Origin: Rehmannia glutinosa
Lineage: Eukaryota; Streptophyta; Magnoliopsida; Lamiales; Orobanchaceae
Assembly (NCBI GenBank): GCA_016081115.2
Contig: JABTTQ020002842.1
Span: forward strand, 372,001-436,000
Length of the DNA: 64,000 nucleotides
Reading direction: 5' to 3'
Both the position numbers and the translations under genes were made by a program. The notes under the pieces are model-generated. The model worked only from the letters and a program-made list of their open reading frames with translations. It was not told the DNA's origin and made no database searches. Shown here piece by piece: positions 10,227 through 21,839 of the stretch (positions are counted from its first letter, which is position 1; every line of letters starts with the position of its first letter).

Positions 10227-11690
10227 TTTTTTTTTTTTTTTTTTTTGAGGGAAAAAGCGAATAGGGTGCTGAAAATCGTCCAAAGAACGATTGACAAATG
10301 GTAGGTGGGATTGAATCCCAAGTAAACAAATCCAACGACATAGTTTTTGCGTAATAAGCTAGAAAATGTGCGGCAGAATTATTATCACGACGTGTCCTTA
10401 AGAATTTAACTCTTGGCAAAAGACCCTTAAGATGAAGCAGCTCCTCTGAGAATCCGAGCACGATGACGCAAAATGAGCCTCCTCATTGATAGTAAGAATG
10501 ATAGCCGCCGCATCGCCAAGAGTAACGCCTTTCTTAAAGCTAAACATTCGGCTACCACAGCCTCCAAAATGTGACTAACCTTTTTGGAGATACCATGAAA
10601 AATTTCCCGCGCCATCAAACATAGCAATGTCGAGACCCGCATTGGAGTGAGAGAGAGCACCATCAAAGAAAATACATGGACCCGACGACTTGTTTTGGGA
10701 GAGGCAAGGAGTAAGGAGCGAATGGGATGGTCTCTCCGGCCAATTTTGGGCTTGATGAAATTCAGTAAGCTTTTGATTAGCCAAGACCACGCTAAGATGG
10801 GGATCTGAATGATAATCCTCGAATTTTTTTCTGTTACGAGCAAACCATATGTTATCAATAATGACAGCCAAAAACATGCAGATGATAATATTTTCCAACA
10901 TAATGTCTTGAACCCATAAAGAAAATGAGGTGCTGAGCAAAATTCATTACTAACTCCCAAAGGCCAGCAACTCTCCAAACTGAGGATGCAAATTTGCATC
11001 GGAAAAAACATGAGACGCCAAAGCATCATCGGAGCAGCAGAAAAGGCAAGGATCGGCGGAGTGCATATGACGACTATCAAAAATTCGATAGTAGGCATAG
11101 AACCCGTGATACAGTGCCAGAGAAAGAGTGGGTTCCGAGGAGGAATTTTTAGCATCCAATTTTTTCCCAAAAGGGAGGAGGCCTGAACTTGAAGAAGCGA
11201 CGGGTGGCGATACACCGGGAAGAAGACCAGCAGAGAAGATGGCATGATACACCATGCGAACCGTGAATTTTCCTGACTTTGAGAAATACCGTCCCCAAAT
11301 GTCCGAGTGCGCTTGAGACAAAATTGGCATAGCGAGAATCGTGTGAGATTCCTGAGGCGTGAAGATAGAAAGAATAACTTTCGATTTCCAACATCCTAGC
11401 TCCTGGTCAATATGATCACCCACAAAACAGAGGTTGCACCCCACATGCTTAAGGCTACAACAGAGGAAGTTTGACGAGCAAGGCAACCACTGATCTCCTC
11501 ATATTTTAGTTGTTCGACCAGATCAGATAACCTTTCAACAACCCAATCCAAAACACCAAAGACTATTAAAAGTACATCTCCAAGACCACGATGGGCAGGG
11601 GCCCAAACCGAATCAAACAAACTCAAATGCGGAAATACTAAGCCTTAAAAATTCGAGCCATAAGAGAAGAGGGACGAGTTAAAACCCACC
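10227..11690 (-). pseudogene. L1-type LINE, 3' half: zf-RVT and RNase H, with poly(A) tail
   Basis: Minus-strand coding relics run from 11690 down to about 10260. They include WAPAHRGLGDV and then the reverse-transcriptase zinc-binding region (WMLKIPPRN..LFLWHCITGSMPT). Then comes an RNase H-like end (GPCIFFDGALS..NAGLD, VAECLALRKALLLA). The 20 T run at 10227-10246 is the poly(A) tail on the minus strand, which fixes the 3' end. Multiple frameshifts make it dead. Its upstream part continues at 16155-16950; a Copia element (11691-16154) splits the two. Confidence 0.8.
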
Positions 11691-12467
11691 TGTTAATGTT
11701 TGAATTTCCTCAAACATTATCTTTTCTTTCTTTTGAATTGTTCTTTCGATTTCGAGTTTTCTTTTTGCGAGTTAATATTTCAGCTTTTTTTTCCAGGTAG
11801 TTAAGTTAGAAGTTTAAATTCAGTTTTCTAACACTACTAACTCCTTGGAAGTTTATTTTAGTGGGTGGTTTTCTCCTTAAAACTTGCGGGAAGTTTTTCT
11901 CCTACTTTCTTGCGGGGAAGTTATTCAAGAAGATAGCTATTTAAGGATCGAAACCACAAATTTCGCATTTGCATTTTAGGAGATTTGAGAGTTCATCTTC
12001 CAGCTTTTTCACACTAGAAAATGCAGAAGCTCGGTGATACGGGAATGTTGGCAACATTGTTGGCATCATTTTTGGAACTCGAGTTTGAGTGTTTATGTGA
12101 GATAGATTCAGTGTAGTTTGATTGTTTGGAGTGCACTAAATGTTTTCTCACGCTTTGTGAAGGAGTGTTGTTACTTTTGGAGACACAAGGGGAGTTGTTC
12201 TTCTAGTTTCCTTATTTACTTTGTATTTTTGTATTTTGTAAACAACATTACCTTTTGGATAATTTTTGTTCTAATGAACACCGTACAAGTATTTTATACT
12301 TGTACAAAATTTTCAATCTCTTGTGTCTTGTATTTGATTCTGTCTTTATTTCATACTTTGTGAAATTGTATTTTTAATTAAGTCTTTATTTGTGTTTTGC
12401 AAAGTGTTGGCATCACTTTTGACTGCACACTGCATTTTCATTAGAATTGGACCCTCCAATTCTTTCA
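11691..12467 (+). repeat. Copia-2 5' LTR
   Basis: Begins TGTTAATGTTTGAATTTCC and ends CCAATTCTTTCA. An 81-codon open frame (12118-12363) is repeated unchanged in the 3' LTR (15805-16050), which measures LTR identity rather than a gene. Confidence 0.92.
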
Positions 12468-12486
12468 ATTGGTATCAAGAGCCTTC
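12468..12486 (+). promoter_or_regulatory. Copia-2 primer binding site
   Basis: ATTGGTATCAAGAGCC directly follows the LTR end. It resembles the plant initiator tRNA-Met primer site TGGTATCAGAGC with one extra A. Confidence 0.75.
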
Positions 12487-12536
12487 ACTAGACGATACTT
12501 AGTGTGATCCTATTTTTTTTTTTTGCAGTGTTTTTT

Positions 12537-13980
12537 ATGATGGAAGTTCAGAGTAGTTCCATTTTTCGACCTCCTGTTTTGGATGGAACGAACTATTCCT
12601 ATTGGAAGGTGAAAATGAGGGCTTATATCAAGTCCATTGATGAAAGAGCATGGAAATCGTTCTTACGGGATGGACACACCAAGAATCGTTGACAATCGAA
12701 GGAGTTACAATAGACAAACCAGAGATTGAGTGGCAAAATGATGAAATCCAGATTGCAAGCTTTAATGCTAAAGCTTTAAATGCCATATTTTTTTGTTGAT
12801 ATGTTTTTGTTCAAAATAATTTCTAATTGTGTTTCAAAGAAAAGATGCTTGGGATGCATTGCAATTGCATTGTGAGGGAACACAAAGTGTTAGAAGAACA
12901 AAGTTAAGACTCTAGCAAGCGTGATTCGAGAACGAGAATGGAAGAAGAAGAGACCATTGCTTCGTATAATTAAAAAATGCGTGATATTGCTAATGAGGCA
13001 CAATCACTTGGAGAGCCTATTAGCAATGAAAGATTGGTAAGCAAGGTAGTGAGATCTCTTCCCGAAAGATACAATGTTAAGATCTATACTATTGAAGAAA
13101 CCAAGGATACTGATACTCTTAGACTTGATGAACTTATTGGTATTTTACAAACTTTTGAGTTAAACTTGGGGCAACAAAAAGAACATCATGTTGAAGACAA
13201 AAGTATTGCTTTTAAAACCCAAACTGGTTTTTATTTTTGTGATGTTAAAAGTAATGCAATGGAACATTTTATGAAAAACATTCATGAATGTGATTTAAAT
13301 GAAGAATCTATTGCATTATTGACCTTACAGTTTAATAGTTTACTCAAAAAATATTCTTTGAATAGCAAAGATTTCAAGTCTAAGAAACATTTTTCAGGTA
13401 ATTCTTCAAATTTCCCTGAAAAGCTTGAACCAAATCAAGAGAACAATTCTTTAAAACCAAAAAATCTTGATTTGATACAATGTCGTGCTTGCAAAGGATT
13501 TGGTCATTATGCAAAACAATGTGCAAACACTTTTAGGGAAAGAGGTATGGATTTTACTGTATCTTTTAGTGATGAAGAATCTGAAGATGGTGAAGAAAAC
13601 TGCAAGGGACTTGTAACGATTCTTGAAGAAGAAAAGCTCAAATCTGATGGATTCAAAAATGATGCAACAAATGATGCCAACACTGAGGCATCACAAGACA
13701 GTTTTCTTGACATCTTGAATATGATTTTGTTAATCATTTTGCATCATTTTTATGTCTCAATTCGTGGTCAAAGTCTGTTGATCTAGAAGATAAATGTCAT
13801 AATGATTTGCAATTTAAATGTGAAGATCTTGTCAAAGAGAATGACATTTTAAGAGAATCTGTTGGGAGATTGGAAGTTCTTTTAACAAAGAAAGACAAAG
13901 ATCTTGATCTGGTAAAATCTGAACTTATTAGTCTTAAAAAGACTGTAAGTAAGTTTGATTCTAGCTCTTGTTATTGATGA
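12537..13980 (+). pseudogene. Copia-2 Gag (UBN2-type) with zinc knuckle
   Basis: Starts MMEVQSSSIFRPPVLDG, followed by YSYWKVKMRAYIKSID, the usual opening of UBN2-type Copia Gag. After a frameshifted gap (12690-12976) it resumes MRDIANEAQSLGEPISNE..SLPERY. A CCHC zinc knuckle (CRACKGFGHYAKQC) lies at about 13480-13525. An acidic segment and a coiled-coil-like K/E-rich tail (LVKENDILRESVGRLE) end near 13980. The capsid-forming part is mostly open (270 codons uninterrupted). Confidence 0.8.
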
Positions 13981-14349
13981 TATATTTTTGAAAGCTAGAT
14001 TTGATAGAACCGGATTAGGATATGTTCAAGCAAATAAAACAGATTCTTGTAAGAAGACATGCCATTCTATGAAACAAGGGAATCTTTGGGAAAAGTAGTA
14101 AATCATTTTTCAAAAACGATTTCAAGAAGTCCGGAAGTGTTTTGAGACGAAAATATGTGTGTCATTCTTTGTTTTAAACATGGGCATATCAAACCTTTTT
14201 GTTTTAAATCAAGAAAGATAAGGCTTTAGGTAAGATGATGCGAGAAATGATACATGACATCGCTGTTGAGGATACTTTCAATTTTCTTTGAGAATTCTTC
14301 CAAAACCGATCCTAAATTGATTTGGGTGATGATAATGATCGTTGTTGTA

Positions 14350-14456
14350 CTCAACACATTGCCACTAAACATCCGTTAGCAGATATTTTCTCTAAATCTT
14401 TGGATTTTGAGAGGTTTTCTTGTCTAAGGAAATCTCTTGGTTTGTGTGTTCTTTAA
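14350..14456 (+). pseudogene. Copia-2 residual RNase H C-terminus
   Basis: Reads TQHIATKHPLADIFSKSLDFE..CLRKSLGLCVL and stop, the standard Copia polyprotein end (DIFTKxL). Between this and Gag (about 14000-14350) are only scraps (CFKHGHIKPFCFK, a second Copia knuckle), so PR-INT-RT were deleted. Confidence 0.75.
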
Positions 14457-15378
14457 AAGTGTGATGCTTCATGTGTTGCATCACCGTGTGACACATCCCG
14501 TTTGTATATATTTTTTGTTTTTGTTGTTAGCTTGTATTCTTGAGTTTTTCTCTTGATGCATCATCTTTTGTAGGCATTTTTGTGCAACTCAAATTCTTAA
14601 AAGAAGTCAGCAAACAGATTTTTTTTAAACTTGCTTTTCGGGCATATTTGTACATTTTGGCTCATTGATTGTGTAAATGGATTGAGCTATATTTCTGTGA
14701 CTTTCTTAAGTCTTTTTGTACTACTCTTATGCCCGTGGATGCATTATGCAAGTAAAAAAATCTCTGTTTATGTCATTTAAATTGAGTTTCTTTACAAAAT
14801 GATCTTGCAAATGATGGCATCATTGTTCATATCACCTCATGATATCTTTGTGTGTTTGTTTTATATATATTTTTCGTTTTTGTTTTATTACTATTTCTTA
14901 TATTTTTAAAAACAAAAAAAAACAAAAAAAATTGAAAAAAATCATGCAAAAACCCGATGTTTAGTAGTAATGAGTTGTTACAATTTATTCTTTTTCTCAT
15001 ATGTTGGATAATTGGTCCTAACTTCTTCTAAATGGAGATAATGGGTATCAAAATGCTCTCGGTGAGCTTGTATGTTGTTATTTTCTCTCTTTAAATTACG
15101 GAGGCTGATTTCAATCCAAAAAGGGGAGAAAGTGGCACAAAAACAAGCTGGAAGCAAAGGCAGTGGAGATGGTGATTCTGAGAATGATGCCAACATCTGA
15201 GGCATCATTTTTTGACAGCTGAACTTTCTTGTTAGAAGAGTATTTGATGTTTTTGGTACTTCTTGTTTCTGGCTTATATTCAGGGGGAGATTTGACTCCT
15301 TGAATTCTGGGGAGAATATTAACTGTGTTGTTTTTGTGCAAAAGGTTTTGTCCAGAAATCTGCAAGAAAGGGGGAGAT
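14457..15378 (+). other. Copia-2 3' non-coding region and polypurine tract
   Basis: About 0.9 kb without coding potential between the RNase H stop and the 3' LTR. The purine run AAGAAAGGGGGAGA (15364-15377) abuts the LTR as the plus-strand primer. Confidence 0.7.
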
Positions 15379-16154
15379 TGTTAATGTTTGAATTTCCTCA
15401 AACATTATCTTTTCTTTCTTTTGAATTGTTCTTTCAGATTTCAGTTTTTTTTTTTGCAATTAATATTTCAGTTTTTTTCCAGGTAGTTAAGTTAGAAGTT
15501 TAAATTCAGTTTTCTAACACTACTAACTCCTTGGAAGTTTATTTTAGTGGGTGGTTTTCTCCTTAAAACTTGCAGGAAGTTTTTCTCCTACTTTCTTGCA
15601 GGAAGTTATTCAAGAAGATAGCTATTTAAGGATCGAAACCAAAGACAAATTTCGCTGCATTTTAGGAGATTTGAGAGTTCATCTTCCAGCTTTTCACACT
15701 AGAAAATTGCGAAGCTCGGTGATACGGGGAATGTTGCCAACATTGTTGGCATCATTTTTGGAACTCGAGTTTTGAGTGTTTATGTGAGATAGATTCGGTG
15801 TAGTTTGATTGTTTGGAGTGCACTAAATGTTTTCTCACGCTTTGTGAAGGAGTGTTGTTACTTTTGGAGACACAAGGGGAGTTGTTCTTCTAGTTTCCTT
15901 ATTTACTTTGTATTTTTGTATTTTGTAAACAACATTACCTTTTGGATAATTTTTGTTCTAATGAACACCGTACAAGTATTTTATACTTGTACAAAATTTT
16001 CAATCTCTTGTGTCTTGTATTTGATTCTGTCTTTATTTCATACTTTGTGAAATTGTATTTTTAATTAAGTCTTTCTTTGTGTTTTGCAAAGTGTTGGCAC
16101 CACTCTTGATCGCACATCGCATTTTCATTAGAATTGGACCCTCCAATTCTTTCA
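15379..16154 (+). repeat. Copia-2 3' LTR
   Basis: Same start and end as the 5' LTR. Differences are a handful of substitutions and one-base indels. Confidence 0.92.
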
Positions 16155-16950
16155 CCACCACGTCTGTTTGCATAATAGAGCCATGTTAAAAGCTTTGAGC
16201 TTTCAAACTAATACCCACGACACATTTACTACAACAAAGCTTAGCCCAACTCTTTCAATGTATTGAGTGCTTGTCCGGATTTCCATTCCAAAAGAATTCT
16301 TCTGAAAGAGACTGTATTTTATTAATAATAGAGTCAAGAAGCATAAAACAAGTCATAGCAAACAAGGGAATGACTTGCACCACAGATTGAAGAAGAAGAA
16401 TGCGCCCGCATATGACAAATTCTTTTCTTTCCATCCGTAATCTAGTCCGGATGCGATCAACTATAGATGAGAAAATCTGGTTCTTATTTATACCAACAAC
16501 CGCGGAGTCCCAAATATTTGCCATGACGTTCTACTTGGGGAATCTGAAGAAGAGACGTGATGGAGTACCGAACATCCGAGGAGTATTTGGTCAAGAGAAC
16601 TCGATTTATCCACGTTAGTTTTCTCGCCTGATATTTTCTCATATAATTGGGATGGCAACCTGGAGGTAGAAGCTTCTTGATATGTAGCATGCCCAAAAAG
16701 GAGGTATCATCTGCAAAAAATAGGTGAGAAATATGCGGTGAAAATTTATTTATTGCAATGCCATGAATTTTCCCAAGACTGAAGGTCCCTGCAAAATCGA
16801 GAAAAACTTGAGCAAATTATAAACAAATATGGGTATAAGAGGTCACATTGACGGATACCACATTTGGGGACAAGAGAACCGAATCGAGACCCATTAAGAA
16901 GGAAAGAGAATCTTGAGGCTGAAAGAGTGAACAGGGTGTCCCTCAAAGTG
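16155..16950 (-). pseudogene. L1-type LINE, reverse transcriptase part (5'-truncated)
   Basis: Minus-strand RT relics: FSFLLNGSRFGSLVPKCGIRQ (near 16850-16910), the catalytic FFADDTS box (16700-16723), and NPDKHSIH / FAMTCFMLLDSIINKIQSL (16255-16400), all typical of plant L1 RT. Reading continues after the Copia-2 insertion at 11690 (VLTRPSSLMARIFKA). The 5' part of the LINE (endonuclease, ORF1) is absent, the common 5' truncation. Frameshifts are frequent. Confidence 0.8.
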
Positions 16951-16974
16951 TTGGTATTCCTACTACAACACTCG

Positions 16975-18770
16975 ACTCGTTGCTAAGTCACCGCAACTCC
17001 TCCCTCGTCCGCATCCCCCGAGTCCTCACGCCTTGACGACGATGAGTATAAAATAAGTAAAGTTTTCTCTAATTCTTTTATACCGATTGCTTCCACTCGA
17101 TTTGAAAAAATGCATGATCGAAAGTTTATTTGTGGAAAAAGAATTGAGTATGATATCTTTGAGAAAAACAATATTGTTCATCTATTTCAAAAATAAAATT
17201 TCTTGAATCTTTGTGACCTTTTGCTATGCCCTTGTGAGAAATGTGATTTTACGATTTTATGCTAATTTTGAGTCCATTGCTAAGAATAGAAGATTAACTA
17301 AGTATGGGAAAATGTATGTTCGACAATAGATTAATTATGGCTTCTCTCCAGTGTCATTAACATTTTCTTTGGAATACCGACTTTGAGGAAGGGACGATAG
17401 ATGATTACAATGAGGTGATTCGAACTATCACTTTGCTAATAAGGTTACAACTTGGCCTGTTCACCTACCAAACTACCTTTTTCTAAGCCGACTATGTATT
17501 GCATAAAATTTCGAGTTCAAAATTGGATTCTTACTTCCCACAAGACTTTAGTGGCTAAAGAACAAGATGTGGTTTTGTTCAAGGTTGGGACTGGGATTTC
17601 ACTAAATTTTGGCGGTTGGTAGGGCGTAAACGAACCGAGCTCGAGCGAGCGAGGTTATTCGTGTTCGTTCATTTAATTTAAAAGGTTGTTTGTGTTCGTT
17701 TGTTTAATAATCGAACATGTTCACGAACGTTCACGAACGGTTCACTTAACATGTTCATTAATTGTTCATGAACAACTATGTGAACATGTGTATAAAAAAT
17801 TAAATACACCTAGTTCATGAACACTCAACTCAAAATAAATGAATATTATAATGATTGCAAATGTAAATAAGTTGTAATATTAAACTAAAATAAGCTTATT
17901 TTTCATAATAAAGTAATGAATATTAAGGAGTAAATGTATAATTAATAATTAAAAAATAAATAATAAACAAACATCAAACGAACATTAAATGAACATGTTC
18001 GTGAAGCAGTTCTGAACATAAACGAACAAATTTTCTTGTTCGTTTATGTTTATTAAGCTTAACAAACAAACATAAACGAACGCTAACCGAGCTTGCTCAC
18101 AAGTTGTTTGTCGTAAAGCTCTGTTCGTTTGACCCTAGCAGATTGGTCTTTGACATGGTTATAGGATTTGCTAAATCTAGCGTGTCTCATGCTCTTCCTT
18201 ATCCCTATCTCGATTTACATTATTTTAAGTTACCAAAGACCGAATATTGGGAGCAAAGTGATTCTTTCACACACGAACTCGAACTCTTCACCATCTCTCA
18301 TAAATTGTTCAAAGGCGACAGGAAAAAGATTTGCCACTCGATTTCCAGGAGAAGAGGGCGAAAATGAACATATTGCTCCCGCGATTCTCGGGATGTTCCT
18401 ACAAGTGTTCCACCAAATGTTACCAACACCTCTAATATCCCTTCACCGCATTTGATTCTTCTTCTTCGCTATATCGATTGCTAAGAACTTTATGCGGGGA
18501 CAACTTACATTCTTTGATTAGCAAATTGCATTTGCAAAGCAATACATCTAGTACTACAAACACTTCAAACCTCATATCAATAGATTGCTCTCACTTCTTC
18601 CCCGGATAAAAAATGGGAGATGGAACTGAAGGTCTTTGGAATAAGTGTTGAGCTCAAGACAAGGGGGGAGCTAGTTCAAGTGGAGCTAAGGAAGGAACTG
18701 ATGGAGTTAATGATGACATGTATATGCATTAATTTTGATTTCGAGGATGAATTGTATAAATTTGATAAAT
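16975..18770 (+). pseudogene. Putative plant transposon protein (retroelement-associated), relic
   Basis: Frame-broken plus-strand coding relics start near 16985 (SRPRTPRVL), then KFICGKRIEYDIFEKN (about 17120), CEKCDFTILC, YNEVIRTITLLI (about 17410), SHKTLVAKEQDVVLFKVGTG (about 17540-17600) and LVFDMVIGFAKSSVSHALPYP (about 18145-18210). This resembles the plant-specific 'putative plant transposon protein' family, including the SHKT..AKEQ..LFKVGTGISxNFG core. A hAT-like MITE (17620-18137) splits the core between GTGISLNFG and LVFDM. The assignment is from motif memory and the exact family is uncertain. Confidence 0.4.
17620..18137. mobile_element. hAT-like MITE (TAGGG..AAACGAAC TIRs)
   Basis: Starts TAGGGCGTAAACGAACCGAGCT. 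The reverse complement of its end is TAGGGTCAAACGAACAGAGCTT. The interior is AT-rich and packed with AACGAACA/TGTTCGTT words, giving a fold-back structure of 518 bp. Flanks GCGGTTGG and GCAGATTGG look like a decayed 8 bp duplication, consistent with hAT. Confidence 0.75.
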
Positions 18771-19178
18771 GATGTTTATTTGATGTACTTAACTAAACAA
18801 TGTTGCTTTGATTTTCTTTCTTTGATCCTTTGATGGTTAGGTCTTATGTTCGATAGACTAATATTTTGATTTTGATGTTCTAACACTTCATGTTTTTATT
18901 AAACTACTTGATGATAGTATCTTTGAATTTGTAGTTAGCACTCGATGACTCTTGTTCTTATACTTTGATAGTATATTTGAGTAATAATTATTTTTCGAGA
19001 TCCTAAGTGTTTGTGGAAGTGTTCGACATCCGTAGCAATATTTTTTGAAGCGGGCGATATTCAATTAAGGGGAGAAAATTTCTTTTATTATGATTTTTAA
19101 CTAAAAGAGAGTTACTTACTTGTTTTCTAAATCGTGATTGATTTCCTATATTTTGTCTAGAAAGGTAATAGGGGAGAA
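18771..19178. other. Non-coding interval
   Basis: AT-rich. Possibly the 3' untranslated tail of the transposon-protein relic. It ends in a purine-rich run AAAGGTAATAGGGGAGAA just before the next LTR. Confidence 0.4.
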
Positions 19179-20405
19179 TGTTAGATCTATATTTTTACAC
19201 GTCATCTAATATTTTTCTTTATTTTCAAAAATTGTACTTAGTTAATTCTTGTAGTAGGATTTATTAAATAAGGAAAATTGATTTAAAATGATTATTTTAA
19301 AACTTGACTCTCTAGTATTGGATTAATATGGAAAGATCTTATTCTTAGATATTTGAGTCATATTCATAAGAAAGGATCCTAGAGTCATACCTTATATGTG
19401 ATTATGAATCCTAGTTCTATTATGTCTCTCTTTCCTTGTTTTGTAGCGACTTGGAGTCTTGAAGGAGCGTCTATATAAGGAAGTCGTCCCTCACATAATC
19501 AATCATGTAGAGTTACATTTGAGAGAGCAAATACACGAGAGAGTTCAAGTTACGCACAAAGAAACACAGTTCAATATTCGCATGCATTGAAGTGTTATAC
19601 GAAGTATTCTTTGCGACGATTGTAACACCTTCAAGATTGAGAGTCTTTGTTTCTTTAGTTTTTGTCCATCGTTTGTTTTCATAAAAGTTTTGAATAGTCG
19701 ATAGTATTTCTTTTTAGACGAGTTATTTTGCAAAGTATAGATCTACTCATAAATATGAGATTTAATAGTTTTCGTACTAGTTGAGTCATTTAAAGTGAGT
19801 TTGGTAAATGATACTTCAACTAGTGAATTTATTTCGCCCTCTTGCACGTTTACAAGTATTTTTATACTTGTAGACAAATTTTATCTCCGTGTTTTTATAT
19901 TTATCCTTTGTGAATTGGTACAAGTGTTCTTGACACTTGTAACAATACTTCATTCCGAGAACGTTGGGACCTTTAAATCTTTCAGGGCAAATAACACTTT
20001 AATGAAAGTAATTATCACACCTTAGACTTATTTCAATTGTTTCTATACTTATTTGTATGCATATTTCCAAGTTTATTATATAAAAAGTCAGTTCTTCTTA
20101 ATATTCTACAAGTTCAGTTTTATTGTACCTTGTTCATCGAATTTGAAACCCCATGATATATATTTTACAATAATCTTGAAGTGTTATTTGGTAATCCATG
20201 GAGTCCACACAAGAGTACGCAATCAAGGTGATGAATCAAGATTTCGTGAAGTTGGATAGGCTTGATGTAACAAGCACCAACTTTAATCGGTGGAAGGACA
20301 ATATGATGTTTTTCCTCACTTGCTTTGAAGGTGGCCTATGTCCTCAATCCAGATCTTCTAAAAATCTCTCCACCAAAAGATTTTGTCCATTAATCCAACT
20401 ACTAC
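19179..20405 (+). mobile_element. Copia-5: LTR, leader and truncated gag start
   Basis: An LTR-like block (19179-19984) begins TGTTAGATCTATATT, has a TATA box (CTATATAAGG near 19470) and ends AAATCTTTCA. After a 210 bp leader, gag starts at 20198 or 20231 with MNQDFVKLDRLDVTSTNFNR and WKDNMMFFLT, the conserved UBN2 opening. It stops at about 20400, where the element is cut off. No 3' LTR or pol is present in the window. The primer site is not recognisable. Confidence 0.6.
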
Positions 20406-21329
20406 AAACTATGTTGTCTTTTATTATTATGGACAATTTGGTTTGTATATTTAGTTTGAATGTTAATATTATATATATGTTTTAATTTAAAATTTTAGAT
20501 TTAAATATTATTTTTAATTTTTTTTTTGCTTTAGCCGTTAGTGGCTTGTTTAGCCAGAAGTCGTCCGGGGTTAAGGTTAGGTCGCAATGGCGACCCATTT
20601 GATAGTGGCCCGATTAACCCAAAGCTTGTTTAGCCGAACCGCTATAGCTAGGCCGTTTAGTATCTCTAATGACAACTCTAGGCTATAGTGCTTATTTGAA
20701 ATACATCCAATGCATATCAATTTTCTTTTTCTAGTTTTTAAAACAAATAAAAATAAATAATATTGGAACATTAGAATCATGTATATATCTTGCATAATAA
20801 ATTGTTTGTATGATACAATTGCATCCTCGGTAGAGGAATTTCGGTGACGATAATATAAACCTTAGACTTCATAAAATGACATATACAGTAACATATCATT
20901 TTGTTCTATACATATAATCGTGACGACGCCTTGAAATTTGATTCGGGGAGGCCCAACTGTCATTAGTATAAAAATGAAATATAATACACCATCTCTAAAA
21001 ATAAAACTATAAATAAATACCAATTATATTCAAAATAAATTAATAAAATACAGTTACATTAATATTCCATCTCGCATTAGCTTGACTAGTGAACTTTTGA
21101 TGAAATTCATTACATACTGAAATTACCAAAATACTCCTAGATTTTTTAAAATTCGTTGGGCTAGTGACCCACCTGGCCCCAATCATATAATATGTTTGAT
21201 TTGTGTACGGGATTAAAGAATACCTACTCGTTTATTTTTAAAACATCAACTTGGAAAATGGAAGCTAACTGCTATACCATTGATTATTAAAATACAATCT
21301 GTTGGTTGAGAGAGAGAGAGAGATCAGAA
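20406..21329. other. Non-coding interval before the NBS-LRR pseudogene
   Basis: AT-rich. A GC-richer patch at 20530-20665 (TTTAGCCGNNGC words, CTTGTTTAGCC twice) could be a MITE scrap. An (AG)n run at 21309-21323 lies just before the pseudogene ATG at 21330 and would have been its 5' UTR. Confidence 0.4.
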
Positions 21330-21358
21330 ATGGCTTATGTTATGCTGATATTTGGTAC

Positions 21359-21839
21359 TAGAGATGGCGGTGGGGCGGGAATCCCCGTTCCTCGTGGGAT
21401 TTGCCCGACAGGCGGGAATTCCCGAAAATTCCCCGTGGGGACGGGGATGGGGATTTTTTTCCCCATTGGCGGGGACGGGGATCATACTCCCGCCCGTTCT
21501 AAGCAAGGGGAACCGAATATTAATATATAATATAATATTTTAAATATATATAATATATTATAAATATATCCACATTAAATATCATAAAATGACAAAAAAA
21601 TTTAATTTATTTTATTAATTAGTGTTTTATTTGTTATTATATATAAGATATATATTTTAAATATTTAAAATAGTTATTTTTTTAAAAAAAATATTTATTG
21701 CAAAAAAAAAAATTGAAACAGGGACGGGGATGGGGTGATTTTTCCCCGTTTGTCTCACGGGACGGGGCAGGGATTCCCGCGGTCGCAGAGGGACGGGGAT
21801 GGGGATGGTTTTCGGCCCCGCCCGCCGTTGACATCCCTA
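21359..21839. mobile_element. hAT MITE with GC-rich arms, exact 8 bp TSD
   Basis: Left end TAGAGATGGCGGTGGGGCGGG; the reverse complement of the right end is TAGGGATGTCAACGGCGGGC. It is flanked by identical 8 bp duplications TTTGGTAC (21351-21358 and 21840-21847). 481 bp, with a GC-rich fold-back (ACGGGGATGGGGAT words) around an AT-rich centre. The 8 bp TSD and TAG-GGATG ends define hAT. Its insertion broke exon 1 of the NBS-LRR gene. Confidence 0.92.

Larger units (their letters stand above)
11691..16154 (+). mobile_element. Copia-2: LTR retrotransposon with gag only, inserted in the LINE
   Basis: Two near-identical LTRs (11691-12467 and 15379-16154; 777 and 776 bp) flank a 2.9 kb interior, with a 5 bp target duplication CCACC at 11686-11690 and 16155-16159. 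A tRNA-Met-type primer site follows the 5' LTR and a polypurine tract precedes the 3' LTR. The interior keeps Gag and the last ~35 codons of RNase H; protease, integrase and reverse transcriptase are deleted. It would need enzymes in trans. LTR identity implies recent insertion. Confidence 0.92.

Noticed and set aside
12118..12363. 81-codon ORF, repeated identically at 15805-16050
   Set aside because: It lies in the two Copia-2 LTRs; identity reflects LTR similarity, and the product is an AT-rich Phe/Tyr/Ser string.
20521..20665. Possible third GC-rich hAT MITE (TTTAGCCG words)
   Set aside because: Only one plausible end (ATTAGAGATACTAAACGG on minus); no partner end or TSD found.
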